Shown here: piece after piece, positions 21,136 through 31,722 of the stretch | How positions within the stretch are numbered: position 1 is the first letter of the stretch | Layout of the letters: each line of letters begins with the position of its first letter | NCBI RefSeq assembly: GCF_000372725.1 | Contig: NW_005196603.1 | Span: forward strand, 1,489-65,488 | From: Emiliania huxleyi CCMP1516 | Taxonomy: Eukaryota; Haptophyta; Isochrysidales; Noelaerhabdaceae | Direction: 5' to 3' | DNA length: 64,000 nucleotides | Position numbers and translations under genes: made by a program | Notes under the pieces: generated by a model | Told to the model about the DNA's origin: nothing | The model's input: only the letters and a program-made list of their open reading frames with translations | Databases searched by the model: none

Positions 21136-21675
21136 GACTCGCCGGCGACTGGACTCCCCACGCCGGATTTTTATATAGCAGCTCCTCTCTACCGAGAGCT
21201 GTCTTTCTCGCCCGAGGCTCGCCGTGGCCCCACACGGCAGCCTCTGCTCGCGTTTTCGAGCCAGGACCTTCGTCCGGGCCCATGGCCGGCACGCCATCGT
21301 CGATTCCACGCGCTCGGCTCCACCGGCTTGCTGCTCGGACATTACCGATCATGACGAGCGGCGAAGGAGTGCTCCGCTGGGTCACGCCACGGGGGCCCGC
21401 CGCCTCAGATGCGACTTTCGGATGCGGTAGGGCTCGCACGAGCGCCTGTCCAGTCTCCGCTAGACCGGACTGGGGGCGGGCCCTGCTATATAAAATTGAG
21501 CTTGGGTAGCGAGAGGAGGGAGAGCAGTTAGGTTGGTTGAGTTCTTAAGAAAAGAAACTGAAAAAAGAAACGAACGAGCGGTGACGGCGAACCGCGCTCT
21601 GGTCTCGTCTCTCGAAGGGTCCCGTCTCTGTTCGTGCGAGGAGGCTCATCGAACGGTACTCCGGCAGCCTGCGAC
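21136..21675. other. Intergenic region upstream of the HAT/TPR gene
   Basis: Two TATA-like words, TTTTTATATAGCAGC (about 21168) and GCTATATAAAATTG (about 21482), lie in an otherwise GC-rich background. The second is about 190 bases before the HAT/TPR ATG and is a plausible core promoter. No gene seen. Confidence 0.45.
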
Positions 21676-23932
21676 ATGACCAGGGCGCCTCTCCTTCTGC
21701 TCGGCCTCAGCACGAGCTGCGCCGCGGCTTACCTCGCCTCTGTCGCCGCACCGCGCGCCTCCCTCAACCGCCTGCCGGAAGCGCGCCCTTCCGTCAGCAT
21801 TTTCGGCAGAGACGCGACGTGTCTCGCGGTGGGTGCCGCATTCCCTTCACCGCCGCCTTTGCGAACCGCGCAGCCGCCCGCAGCCACGACGTCGCCCACC
21901 GCCCCGGAGCTTTACGAGCGTGCGGTGCTGCTGCAGCAGATGCGTCGTCGGGATGAATCTCTGCGCACGTTTGAACGGCTCGCCGAGCTCACGCCGGGAG
22001 ATGGGCGCGTCTGGATGCGCATGATGACGCTGCACAAGCTCGAGCGCCGCTGGGGCCGCGCCGAGGCGACGCTGCGACGCGGCATCGAGGCGCTCCCGCA
22101 GAACGCGCTGCTTCGGCAGGCGCTTGGCGACCTCTGCCGCGAGCGACAACGGTGGGACGAGGCGCGCGCACACTTTGCGCAGGCGGCGAGACTCGACCCG
22201 CAACTGCGTTCCGTGTACGACTCGTGGGGCCGGATGGAAGCGAGCCTCGGCCGGCACACCTTCGCCGCCGAGCTGCTCCAGCGCGGCCTTGAGCTTGAGC
22301 CCACCGCGCGCACCTACCACGCGCTCGGCGTGCTACAGGCCTGCGCCCCCCCCCCCCCACCACCACCACCAAGATCCGCCCAAGCCCTCCCGCTCCCCTC
22401 CCGCCCGCGCCCGCTCTCGTCCTGCGGTGGCCTCGCTCACTTCTCCGCGCGTCTCGCCTGCTCTGAGCAGGACTCGAAGCTGGGACAGAGGGACCGGGCG
22501 CGTGAGACGCTACGGCGCGGCCTTCGGCTTCCGGACGAGCACCGCAACCCTCAGGCGCCGCAGCATCACCCTTCCTCCGCACACCCATGCACACCACCCT
22601 GCGCTGTGCCGAGGACGAACCCTCGGCTGCCCCCCGCTCCGTCCCTCACGGCACTGCCTCTGCGCATAGTTACTGCACGCGCTGGGCAAGCTCGAGGCTG
22701 CCGCCGGCAACGCGCCCGCCGCGCGCGCGCACTACCTCGCCGCCATCGACGCGGCTCCTTCCTTCACTATGGCGCACCTCGCTCTCGGCACGACGCCCCC
22801 CCCCCCCCCCCCGCCCCCCTAGGCGCGCCGGCTGTATGAGCGGGCCTGCCGGCACCACCCGAAGGACGCCCGCCTCCTCAGCGAGTGGGCGAGGCTCGCC
22901 GCGGAGCTCGGCGATCCGGCGCAGGCGCGTGCCATCTTCCCGGCTACATCTCGGCTATCTCTCGGCTATCTCTCGGCTATCTCTCGGCTATCTCTCGGCT
23001 ATCTCTCGGCTATCTCTCGGCTATCTCTCGGCTATCTCTCGGCTATCTCTCGGCTATCTCTCGGCTATCTCTCGGCTATCTCTCGGCTATCTCTCGGCTA
23101 TCTCTCGGCTATCTCTCGGCTATCTCTCGGCTATCTCTCGGCTATCTCTCGGCTATCTCTCGGCTATCTCTCGGCTATCTCTCGGCTATCTCTCGGCTAT
23201 CTCTCGGCTATCTCTCGGCTATCTCTCGGCTATCTCTCGGCTATCTCTCGGCTATCTCTCGGCTATCTCTCGGCTATCTCTCGGCTATCTCTCGGCTATC
23301 TCTCGGCTATCTCTCGGCTATCTCTCGGCTATCTCTCGGCACAGGCGCGTGCCATCTTCTCGCGCGTGCTCGCGCTGCGGCCCGCGCCGCCCGCCTACGC
23401 GTGGCGCGCGGCGGCGGCGCTCCAGGTGCGCGAGGGTAACATCTCAGAGGCGCGCGAGCTGTTCGTGCGCGGGGTCTCGCACCAGCTCCGCCGGCTGCGG
23501 CCGGGGGACAACGCCGCCGCCGAGGCCGTCGTCCCTCTCGTCCACGCGTGGGCGGTGTGCGAGTGGAAGCACGGCGCAGCCGCCGACGCGCGCGCGCTCT
23601 TCCGACGCGCCGAGTTGCTCGCCCCCTCGCCATGCGCGTGGGTCTTCCTGTGGCGCGCGCGGTTCGAGGCGTCGTGCGGCGAGGCGGGCTCGCACCACTT
23701 GGCGCGGCACTACTACGCGCGCGCCGTCAACGCGGCGCCGTTTGACCCGATGATCTGGCGGCTGTGGGCCGAGCTCGAGGCGGCGCACGGGGACGCCCCG
23801 CGGGCGGCCCTCTACTCGAAGCGTTCGCAGGAGGTCGAGACGCTCTCCGCATTGCGAGAGCGGAGCGATGCCAGCCCCTCTCCGTCGCTCCGCCCCCCCT
23901 CACCGGCTGCACCGAGGGCCACCCTCAGCTGA
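21676..23932 (+). CDS. HAT/TPR repeat protein (HCF107/MBB1-like), five exons
   Basis: The start at 21676 gives a hydrophobic leader MTRAPLLLLGLSTSCAAAYL that fits secretory or plastid targeting. Repeats follow in HAT/TPR style: ELYERAVLLQQMRRRDESLR, RVWMRMMTLHKLERRWGRAE, YDSWGRMEASLGRHTFAAEL, LLHALGKLEAAAGNAPAARA, RRLYERACRHHPKDARLLSE, QARAIFSRVLALRPAPPAYA and ARHYYARAVNAAPFDPMIWR. HAT proteins of this type stabilise or mature plastid RNAs. That role is inferred from resemblance only. Inferred exons are 21676-22338, 22471-22554, 22670-22780, 22823-22924 and 23345-23932 (515 residues). All four introns begin GC and end AG. Intron 4 is filled by an 11-bp minisatellite and bordered by an 18-bp direct repeat. 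Confidence 0.75.
22945..23341 (+). repeat. 11-bp minisatellite (ctcggctatct)n inside an intron
   Basis: About 35 near-perfect copies of an 11-base unit. Because 11 is not a multiple of 3, all three frames read the same 11-residue peptide cycle (LGYLSAISRLS), which creates spurious long frames. The array lies entirely in the inferred GC-AG intron 22925-23344. Confidence 0.95.
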
Positions 23933-24168
23933 GTGGCTAGCGAGTCCGCGCCGCCCCTCCAACTATCCAGTGTATCCTTTGACATCACCCACTTCGCGGT
24001 CGTTCGACTCTCCGGTCGTGCGACCTTCTCCTCTTGAAGCTGCTCCACTTGGGCGAGTGGGTCTATGAGACTCTAGAGCGCCAGCCCCCCCCCCCCCCCC
24101 CCCGGAGGGGTTATCCATTGAGGTTTATTGGTTAAAGCCGCGACGTACTCGTACTACGGCTCTACCTC

Positions 24169-24835
24169 TGGCTAGTCCAATTCACTGTGGCACAGCTCGC
24201 GGTACCGCTTACGCGTTACAAAACCTTGATTTTGACCATTTGCGCCATTTTGTCCCTCTCGGTGCCTTCCAGCCTTCCAGAGGAAGCTGCGACCCCGCCG
24301 AGACCCGAGTAGACGGGCGCACACAGCAGGTGGCGCGGTGTGCGCCCGTCCACTCGGCGGGGTCGCAGCTGCCTCTCTGCGCGTCCTGGGGAGGGACAAA
24401 AGTCTAAAGTGTCGCCGCCGAAGGCGACTCGACGCCGCTGAGATCGGAGATCAAGCTCTGACAGGTCGCACGTCGCTCCTTTGACGCCGACGTGACTCAC
24501 CCGTGCAGATCACATCAGGACACGGTCTCGACGCGCTCGGTACGACGCCTGCGACCCGTCTCGGGTCAGGTGGCACGACGCTCATCGCGCCTGCCAGCGC
24601 TGCCGTGCAGGCTCGTGCCACGACGAGGTCGAGCACGCTTCTATACGCTCGCCCAGCCTTCCTTTCCATCCCATTAGGCAGCCTGGGAACGGTGGCGGTC
24701 AGAGGCAAAGCCTCTACGAGGGGTGGTGGAACCACATGTCACGGCTACTGCCGGCTCGACCCCACGATAGCCTCCGAAGGCTGACTTTGAGGCACCATCA
24801 TCGGACGACGTTCGACGAGTTGGGCAGGGGGTGTG
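24169..24835 (-). mobile_element. Inverted-repeat DNA element, truncated copy 2
   Basis: Reverse-complemented, this matches the 3' half of the element at 8289-9531. The shared parts are the ATGGGATGGAAAGGAAGGCT block, the GACCTGTCAGAGCTTGATCT block, and the terminal repeat GGCTAGTCCAATTCACTGTG at 24172. The homology ends near 24835 without the other terminal repeat, so the copy is truncated. It lacks the pyrimidine tract of copy 1. In its place sits a strong hairpin at 24288-24375 formed by GAAGCTGCGACCCCGCCGAG and its near complement. Confidence 0.75.
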
Positions 24836-24920
24836 CGGCGTGTGGGAGAACACACCGTGTGCCACCCCTCTGTCGGGAGACGCCTGCCCTGCGCAGTTCA
24901 CACCCGCATCTCGCGTTTCT

Positions 24921-24965
24921 TTTAGTGCGCGCCAGTCCCGTGCCCAGTGTTGACAACTGAAGTCT
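24921..24965 (+). promoter_or_regulatory. Recurring gene-proximal element, copy A (partial)
   Basis: TTAGTGCGCGCCAGTCCCGT is followed by GCCCAGTGTTGACAACTGAA. It matches copies at 39795-39860 (+) and 48730-48812 (-). It lies about 100 bases before the SANT-like gene ATG, in the same orientation as that gene. It may be a promoter or 5' UTR motif, or the end of a repeat. Confidence 0.5.
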
Positions 24966-25056
24966 TCTGGAGAGCATTTTTCCAAAACCCTCAAGGGGGT
25001 GGAGTTCGCCGCCACGATCCCCTCACCGAGGCGGCTTTTCTGGCTCTGTGCTGGCG

Positions 25057-25867
25057 ATGCACAGGTTGCTCCTCTACGCTCTCGCTGCCATGAACGGCGG
25101 TCCCTTCTCGTCCGACCCAGTGGTGCAAGAGGACTACATTTCACCTCTTCCCGGTGCTCTGCGTCGCAGCCTCATGGACATCCACGCATCCGGCCGATCA
25201 AAGCACAGCGCCGTCCCGTGGCGTCCGGAGATGGATTCCTTCGTGCTGCTGCGCCACGTCCGAGACGGCATCTCGTTGCCAAAGGTGGCAGAGCAGTGGC
25301 CGTTTGAATCCGCCACCAAACGAAGCAAAGATGCATCAAGTGGCGATGGAAAAAGGTTCTCAAAAGACTCGACGCTCTCGACGACCTCCGACTGATCTGT
25401 GGATCCTGCGACGAGCGCGAGGAGGCGGAGACGCAGCTGAACACCGAGGCAAGCCTGCAGCCGTGGGTCGAGGACGCTCTCGTGAAGCTGCACGCGCGAA
25501 AAACGTGTCGATGAACTCAAACTACACTCCGTGGACGCTCGAGGAGGACCGCCTACTGCTGCACTCGTACCAGAGCGGCGCGAAGATCACTGACATTCGC
25601 GTGAGTAGCCGATCCGCCGAAGCAATCAAGCTCCAGCTACGCCGACTTCAGAACGTCACGCCACTGGTACGCGACGCGCACCACAAGAGCCGCTGCGACC
25701 CGGAGGCGCCATATCAGGACCTGCAGAACGACATCTGGACGCCGATCGACTCGACCCTCGCTCTACCGCCGTGCGCGCAGATCGACTGGATTCGCGGCGT
25801 CGCAAAGGTGCCTCCCTTACCCTGTTCGCCTGCACGCGTGCGTGATCATTCGGCTAACTCCAACGAC
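25057..25867 (+). CDS. SANT/Myb-like protein(s), frame changes between modules
   Basis: After ATG at 25057 (MHRLLLYALAAMNGGPFSSD) the frame encodes VPWRPEMDSFVLLRHVRDGI and SLPKVAEQWPF, a SANT/Myb-like helix set. The expected third helix, IKWRWKKVLKRLDALDDLRL, is present but in another frame, which then reads ICGSCDEREEAETQL and a stop at 25512-25514. That stop overlaps an ATG opening a further module, YTPWTLEEDRLLLHSYQSGA, then KITDIRVSSRSAEAIKLQLR, ending at 25867. Two tandem Trp-x-Glu-Asp modules suggest one DNA- or chromatin-binding protein. The frame changes could be short introns, an assembly error or decay; I cannot decide. The lower GC here than in neighbours is notable. Confidence 0.55.
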
Positions 25868-26792
25868 TAGTGAAGCCATACCCTCCCAAATTCGCATCTC
25901 CTCCGTCATTCATCACCCAATCATATCAGACCCCACCGTCCCCGAGATTTCTTCAGCTTACGTCACTGGCCTCGCGACCGACGGCAGCGCCGAGCTAGAC
26001 CCAGACGGCCTCCCAACATACTCCTCCGCTACTGACACTATCTCTCTCTTCGCCATCCCGCCCCACCTCACTCAAACGGCGCGCTGCGCTGACAGTCCTG
26101 AGCCTACACGCCTACACACCACGCGCACACGTATTGCAGTCTCGTTATCAGCACTAAATCACTGTCGCTATCTTAGGAACGTAGCGGCAACCCACACCTC
26201 CACTTCTGCCGATCTCTCTCGCGTACTTCCTCCATGCCTTCACCATCGCTTATCCCGACACTTCTCTCCACCTGCCACCCTCNNNNNNNNNNNNNNNNNN
26301 NNNNNNNNNNNNNNNNNNNNNNNNNNNNNNNNNNNNNNNNNNNNNNNNNNNNNNNNNNNNNNNNNNNNNNNNNNNNNNNNNNTACCCGATTGCGCCTACT
26401 TCTCATGAGCGGCGACATGGTAGTTATCGAGATCTGGTTGATCAAAGTTGTAACACCGTCACAAAAGTGATGCACGTATTGGGAGCGCGACTGTTCGTTC
26501 CCCGTGTCGCGCACACACAGACCGCGCACCGGGCACCAACGCCGCGCGCCCAGCGCCACCCCACCACCACCAGGCACCCCCGAGGCAGCGCTTGGCGAGG
26601 CACAAGTAATGAGCAGCACTCACATGCGCGACATGAAAAAGAAAAAAGCAGAATTTGGAGAAGTTGATGTTTGTGAAACCCAATTTGGACCGCGCTCCCT
26701 TGCGATGCACCACACTCCTCTCCTTAAAATGCCTGTGTGGTGGCGGCGTGCCGTCCTCCCATTACCGGTATCCCTCCCTTGGGGTGCACTTC
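25868..26792. other. Intergenic region around the gap
   Basis: GC is lower than the window average and the region contains the assembly gap. I see no recognisable gene. The frames carrying runs of X are gap artefacts. Confidence 0.6.
26283..26382. other. Assembly gap (100 N)
   Basis: Exactly 100 undetermined bases, a standard gap placeholder. Features on either side may be incomplete. Confidence 1.
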
Positions 26793-27110
26793 CAGGATCG
26801 CTCTACTGGCAAACTTCTGGCTGACACGCGCGCCCGGTCGAGCCTTCGGCGGGCGCGCTGCGGTCGCACGCCTACCCAAGTCATATGCCACGGCGTGCGA
26901 TCTAGATTCAGCACACGCGCCTCTGCTCGCAACCACTCATCCAATGAACTGTCGTCACCCATGAGTGCGAGATAGGGCTGGCGGCTGGCCGCTAGCCTGT
27001 GAGGAGGGCGTCCATAGACACCTCACAAGACCCCACACACGGTCTCGTCCGTGCCTTGCGGCCGGCGACGAGATTGCTAGAGGCGGAGCAAGCCTGCTCT
27101 AGTCTCACAC
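26793..27110 (-). repeat. Dispersed repeat B, copy 2
   Basis: This is the reverse-orientation partner of 11170-11496. Conserved words include TAGAGGCGGAGCAAGCCTGC and CCCACACACGGTCTCGTC on the plus strand. The two copies differ by many single changes, so the duplication is not recent. Confidence 0.75.
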
Positions 27111-27384
27111 GTTCGCCCCTGTCGCCTGTCTGTGTTGTTGTGCTGTTGTTTGTCTCTTGGCACCTTGGAGTGCTGGGGGGGGCGACAGGGGGGACGTGGC
27201 CTGAGTGATGTGTACGCCCACTCAGGATGTGTGGCAGCCCGCTGGCTGTGTGTCTCGTGAGCTTGTTTGTGTCTGTGTGTCGCTCGTGCGTGTCGTCATC
27301 ATCTGTCTTGCGTCCACCCATACCGCGTTGGTGTCCAGTCCGAGCCTGACTGTTCTTCACCTTCCTACATACATACATACATGC

Positions 27385-27510
27385 ACTTGGAGCACTTGGA
27401 GTGCAGTCAGTAACCGCACATCCAGGGCCGGGGAGCTCAGAAGCGCACCCAGCGGGCCGGATGATTGGCATCGGGTTACGGGCAAGAAAGCCCTGGCCCC
27501 GGGGTGCGCG
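27385..27510 (+). repeat. Dispersed short repeat, copy 2 of 3 (SINE-like)
   Basis: Reads ttggagcacttggagtgcag, TCCAGGGCCGGGGAGCTCAG, AAGCGCACCCAGCGGGCCGG and ATCGGGTTACGGGCAAGAAA, ending CCCTGGCCCCGGGGTGCGCG. The 3' end extends further than copy 1 and matches copy 3. It lies about 290 bases before the GRDP-Hint gene, downstream of a short (catacata) repeat. Confidence 0.8.
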
Positions 27511-27801
27511 TTCGTGCGCTCATTCTTTCTTTCTTTTTCCCTTGCGATGTCGGCGTTCTCTTTTTCTTTCGCGAACTGGCACGTGCTGGAAAAGAAACGA
27601 ATCGATCTTACATTGCGTAATTTTCATTTTCTTCTCGATTCGTGTAAAATTCTTCTCGGCGTGACAGGATGACCCAAAAAAGCGAGCGCTGTCGTGAGAG
27701 TCGCTGTGAGCGAGTCGTTGTTGAGAGTCGTTGTTGAGCCGCTGTTGAGCAGATCGCTGCCGCCACCTCTGTGGAGGCCGACGCCCAAGGAGTAGTACGT
27801 G

Positions 27802-30784
27802 ATGCCGAAGAGCGGCGCTACCGCAATACCGAACATAACTATGCCTGTGACGACGCTGCCGAACGCGACTGAGACCGCGCTCACCGCGGATGGGCTCGAG
27901 TTCAGCGACAAGGAGATGACGGTGAAGATCAGGACGGACCCCTTGAGCTTGTCGGGCCTGTGCCCACTCGAGCGGTCGGACGTGACGAGCTTCATGGACT
28001 TTCTGAAGCGCGTGCGGCCGGCGGGGACGACCCCTGATCCGGCGTCTTTCGCAAAGCAAGTGCAGCGGTACGAAACCATGTGGGTGCCGTTCATGAAGAA
28101 GCACGCGACGACGGGCGCTCGCGGCGATGTGTGCCTCTGCCCCCCGCCCGACGTGCACTTTGCGTGGATCGCGCACATGCTGAACCCGAAGGCATACGAG
28201 AAGGACACGCAGCGTGTTTTCGGGCGCGTGATCGATCACAACGTGGCGGACATCGAGGGCAAGGAGAAGAAGACGCGCCCCCTCTGGGAGGCAATGTTCG
28301 GGCCCGGGTCGTGGGTGGCTGACCACGTCCCGACAAAGACGGAGGACAGGGGTGCCCCCCTGGCGTCGTGCGACCTGGCCGCGGCGTGCAAGCGCCAGTC
28401 CGGGTTCTGGTACCAGCTGAGCCTGCCGCACCACACCGAGCCTGCGTTCCTGAAGGAGTCGTTCGCGCGTTACCGGAAGTTCCTTCTGCTGACGAAGACC
28501 GAGCCGAAGCTGTTCTCGGTGCCGACGTACGACATCGACCTCGTGTGGCACTGCCACCAGTTGCACCCGCTGCTCTACGCGAGCGAGACGCGCAGGCTCC
28601 TCGGGACGATGCTCGGCCACGACGACTCCGTGGACGACCGGTCGGAAGGGTCGAAGCTCATCAACGGCTGGGACGCGACGCAGGCAGCGTGGAAGGCTGC
28701 GTACGGCGAGAGCTACGCGCGGGAGGGGGCGATGCACCGCGGGCAGCACCCGACCGAGGTGTTCCGCGCGCCCCCTGCCGACACCGACATCCGCACGTTG
28801 CAGCCCCAGGCGGCGGGGTGCTGCGGGCTGTTCTCTGTGAAGAACATGACGTGCACGTTGGACATCTGGAGAGGGAGCAGGTCCGAGCTGGTGTTCGGCG
28901 TGGAGGGGACGGCGGAGTGGCTGTCGGCGCTGACAGTGCGATGCACGGGGTTCACCGGCACAGGGACCCCCACCTTGGACGTCGTCGACGACGACGACGG
29001 GTCCTTGTACGCCCGCGTGCAGCAGCACACCCCCGGGCACGTGCTGCCCCCGGGGCCCGGGGCGCCGTTCCTCGTCCAGGACATCAGGGGCGACGTGGCG
29101 GTGGTGCGGGGGCGGTGGACCGGCAGCGAGAACTTCACCTTCACGGTGGAGGACCTGCGCCCGGGTCAGAACAACACGTACTCCGGCTCCTGGGTCGGCG
29201 GGCAGGACAGCAAGCTGCACCTGCACGACACGTGGGGAATCGCGGTGGACCTCAAGAAAGGCGAGGTGTCGTTTTCGTTCAAGAACAAGAAGCACGCCGG
29301 CGTGCACCCCGCCAGCCCCGTGGCAGTGCACCTTGCGGTTGCGCTGGCGATGGTTGCGGCGCGCTCGGCCACTCAGCCGGATGGCAAGACGGCTGCGCTG
29401 ATCCCGTGCAGGGAGGGGGGTTGGATTCTGGGAATACTGGGAAACCGCGAGGCCAGGGATAGGAGGGAGCGGGAAGAGGCTGCGATGCGGCAGAAGTTGA
29501 AGCTCCTGCAGTACTCTAAGGCGGCGGCCAACCTCCTCAAGCACATGTCCGAGGTCGAGCGCCCGATGGTGAGGGAGGCCGTGAAGGAGATCTTCGCCTG
29601 GGTGGGCGTGGTGTCGGACATCGCCACCAAGGTATGCGTGCTCCGCCCCTCATGTGTCGCTCCCCGCTTCAACCCCATATTCAACGAGGATTCGTCGTAC
29701 CCCCTCCCACCCCCACACCCGCAGGAGGACTTCGAGGGAAAGCTCACCGAGATCACCGAGAAGATCGGCACCGTGGTCGCCGCCGCCGAGGCGAAGGAGG
29801 AGGAGGAGGCGGGAAAGAGGCGGCAGAAGAAGAAGCTCCAGCATTACATTTTGGCGGCGACCAACCTCCTCAAGCACATGTCCGAGGTCGAGCGCCCGAT
29901 GGTGAGGGAGGCCGTGAAGGAGATCGACGACTGGGTGGACGAGGTGTCGGACATCGCCACCAAGGTATGCGTGCTCCGCCCCTCATGTGTCGCTCACCGC
30001 TTCAACCACATATTCAACGAGGAATTCGTCGTACACCCACCCACACCCACACCCACAGGAGGACTTCGAGGGCAAGCTCACCGAGCTAGCCGAGAAGATC
30101 GGCACCGTGGTCGCCGCCGCCGAGGCGGAAAAGAGGCGGCGGGAGGCAGAGGAGAGGAGGAGGCGGGAGGAGGAAGAGGAGAGGAGGAGGGAGGAGGAGG
30201 CGGAGAGGAGGGCAGCAGCATGCGGCGGCGCGAGTTCTAGCGGGGCCAGTTGCGGTGCCGCCAGCTGCGGGTGCTTCGGCTCGTCCAGCACGGTCGTGGT
30301 CGCCGCGCCCGGCGCAGTTGAAACCCGCCGCGTCGCAGACGTGCGCGCTGGCGACGTGGTGCTTACCGCGGGCGGGGCGCGGGCGACCGTGCTCTGCGTG
30401 GTCGTGGTGGCGCGGAGCACCGCACGGCCGCTTGTGGAGCTGGAAGGGGGGCTGGTCGTGTCGTCGGGCCATCCGGTGCGCGTGGGCGGTACCTGGCGCA
30501 AGCCGGGCTCGCTGTCGCGCACCTGCGTCCCGCACGATGGCACCGTCTACAACTTTGTGCTTGACTGTGAGCACGTGCTCCTCGTCAACGGCGTCGAGTG
30601 CGTCACGCTGGGCCACGGGCTCGCCGAGCCGGCGGTCGCGCACTCGTACTGGGGAACGGAAGCGGTGCTGCGGGACCTGGAGGGGCTGCCGGGCTGGGCG
30701 GACGGTCGCGTGCGCGTGCCTGGGTTCGCTCGGGACGGCAGCGGGCGTGTGGTGGGGCTGGCGGGTGCGGCGGCTTGCCCGTGA
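27802..30784 (+). CDS. GRDP-like (DUF1399) protein fused to a coiled coil and a C-terminal Hint (Hedgehog/intein) domain
   Basis: Three exons (27802-29631, 29725-29964, 30059-30784) give 931 residues; both introns are GTATGC...CAG. Residues 55-310 match glycine-rich domain-containing proteins (PF07173/DUF1399), with DVHFAWIAHMLNP (117-129), DIDLVWHCHQLHP (244-256) and LGHDDSVDDRSEGSK (271-285). A beta-rich middle (about 340-530) holds GSWVGGQDSKLHLHDTWGI. Then comes a tandemly duplicated helical module, LLKHMSEVERPMVREAVKEI, with EDFEGKL...EKIGTVVAAAEA, ending in a Glu/Arg coiled coil. The last 170 residues look like a Hint domain: CFGSSSTVV (Cys 762), VADVRAGDVVLTAGG, SSGHPVRVGG (His 828) and VYNFVLDCEHVLLVNG. 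If active, this domain would cleave itself at Cys 762. GRDP proteins are cytosolic regulators in plants. The combination with Hint is the most unusual architecture in the window. Confidence 0.88.
29530..30138 (+). repeat. Tandem exon-intron-exon duplication inside the GRDP-Hint gene
   Basis: Unit 1 (about 29530-29805) and unit 2 (about 29863-30138) each contain the 3' part of one exon, a whole GT-AG intron and the 5' part of the next exon, at an offset of 333-334 bases. The introns (29632-29724, 93 bases; 29965-30058, 94 bases) share their first 40 bases almost exactly. The duplication is recent enough that the introns still align. Confidence 0.9.

Positions 30785-31722
<938 letters not shown>

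Noticed and set aside
22587-23753. Long frame through the 11-bp array (388 codons)
   Set aside because: The 11-base unit keeps any frame open. The HAT/TPR exons on either side splice cleanly around it.
27520-29544. Minus-strand frame of 674 codons
   Set aside because: Shadow of the GRDP-Hint gene. The plus strand carries conserved motifs and working introns.
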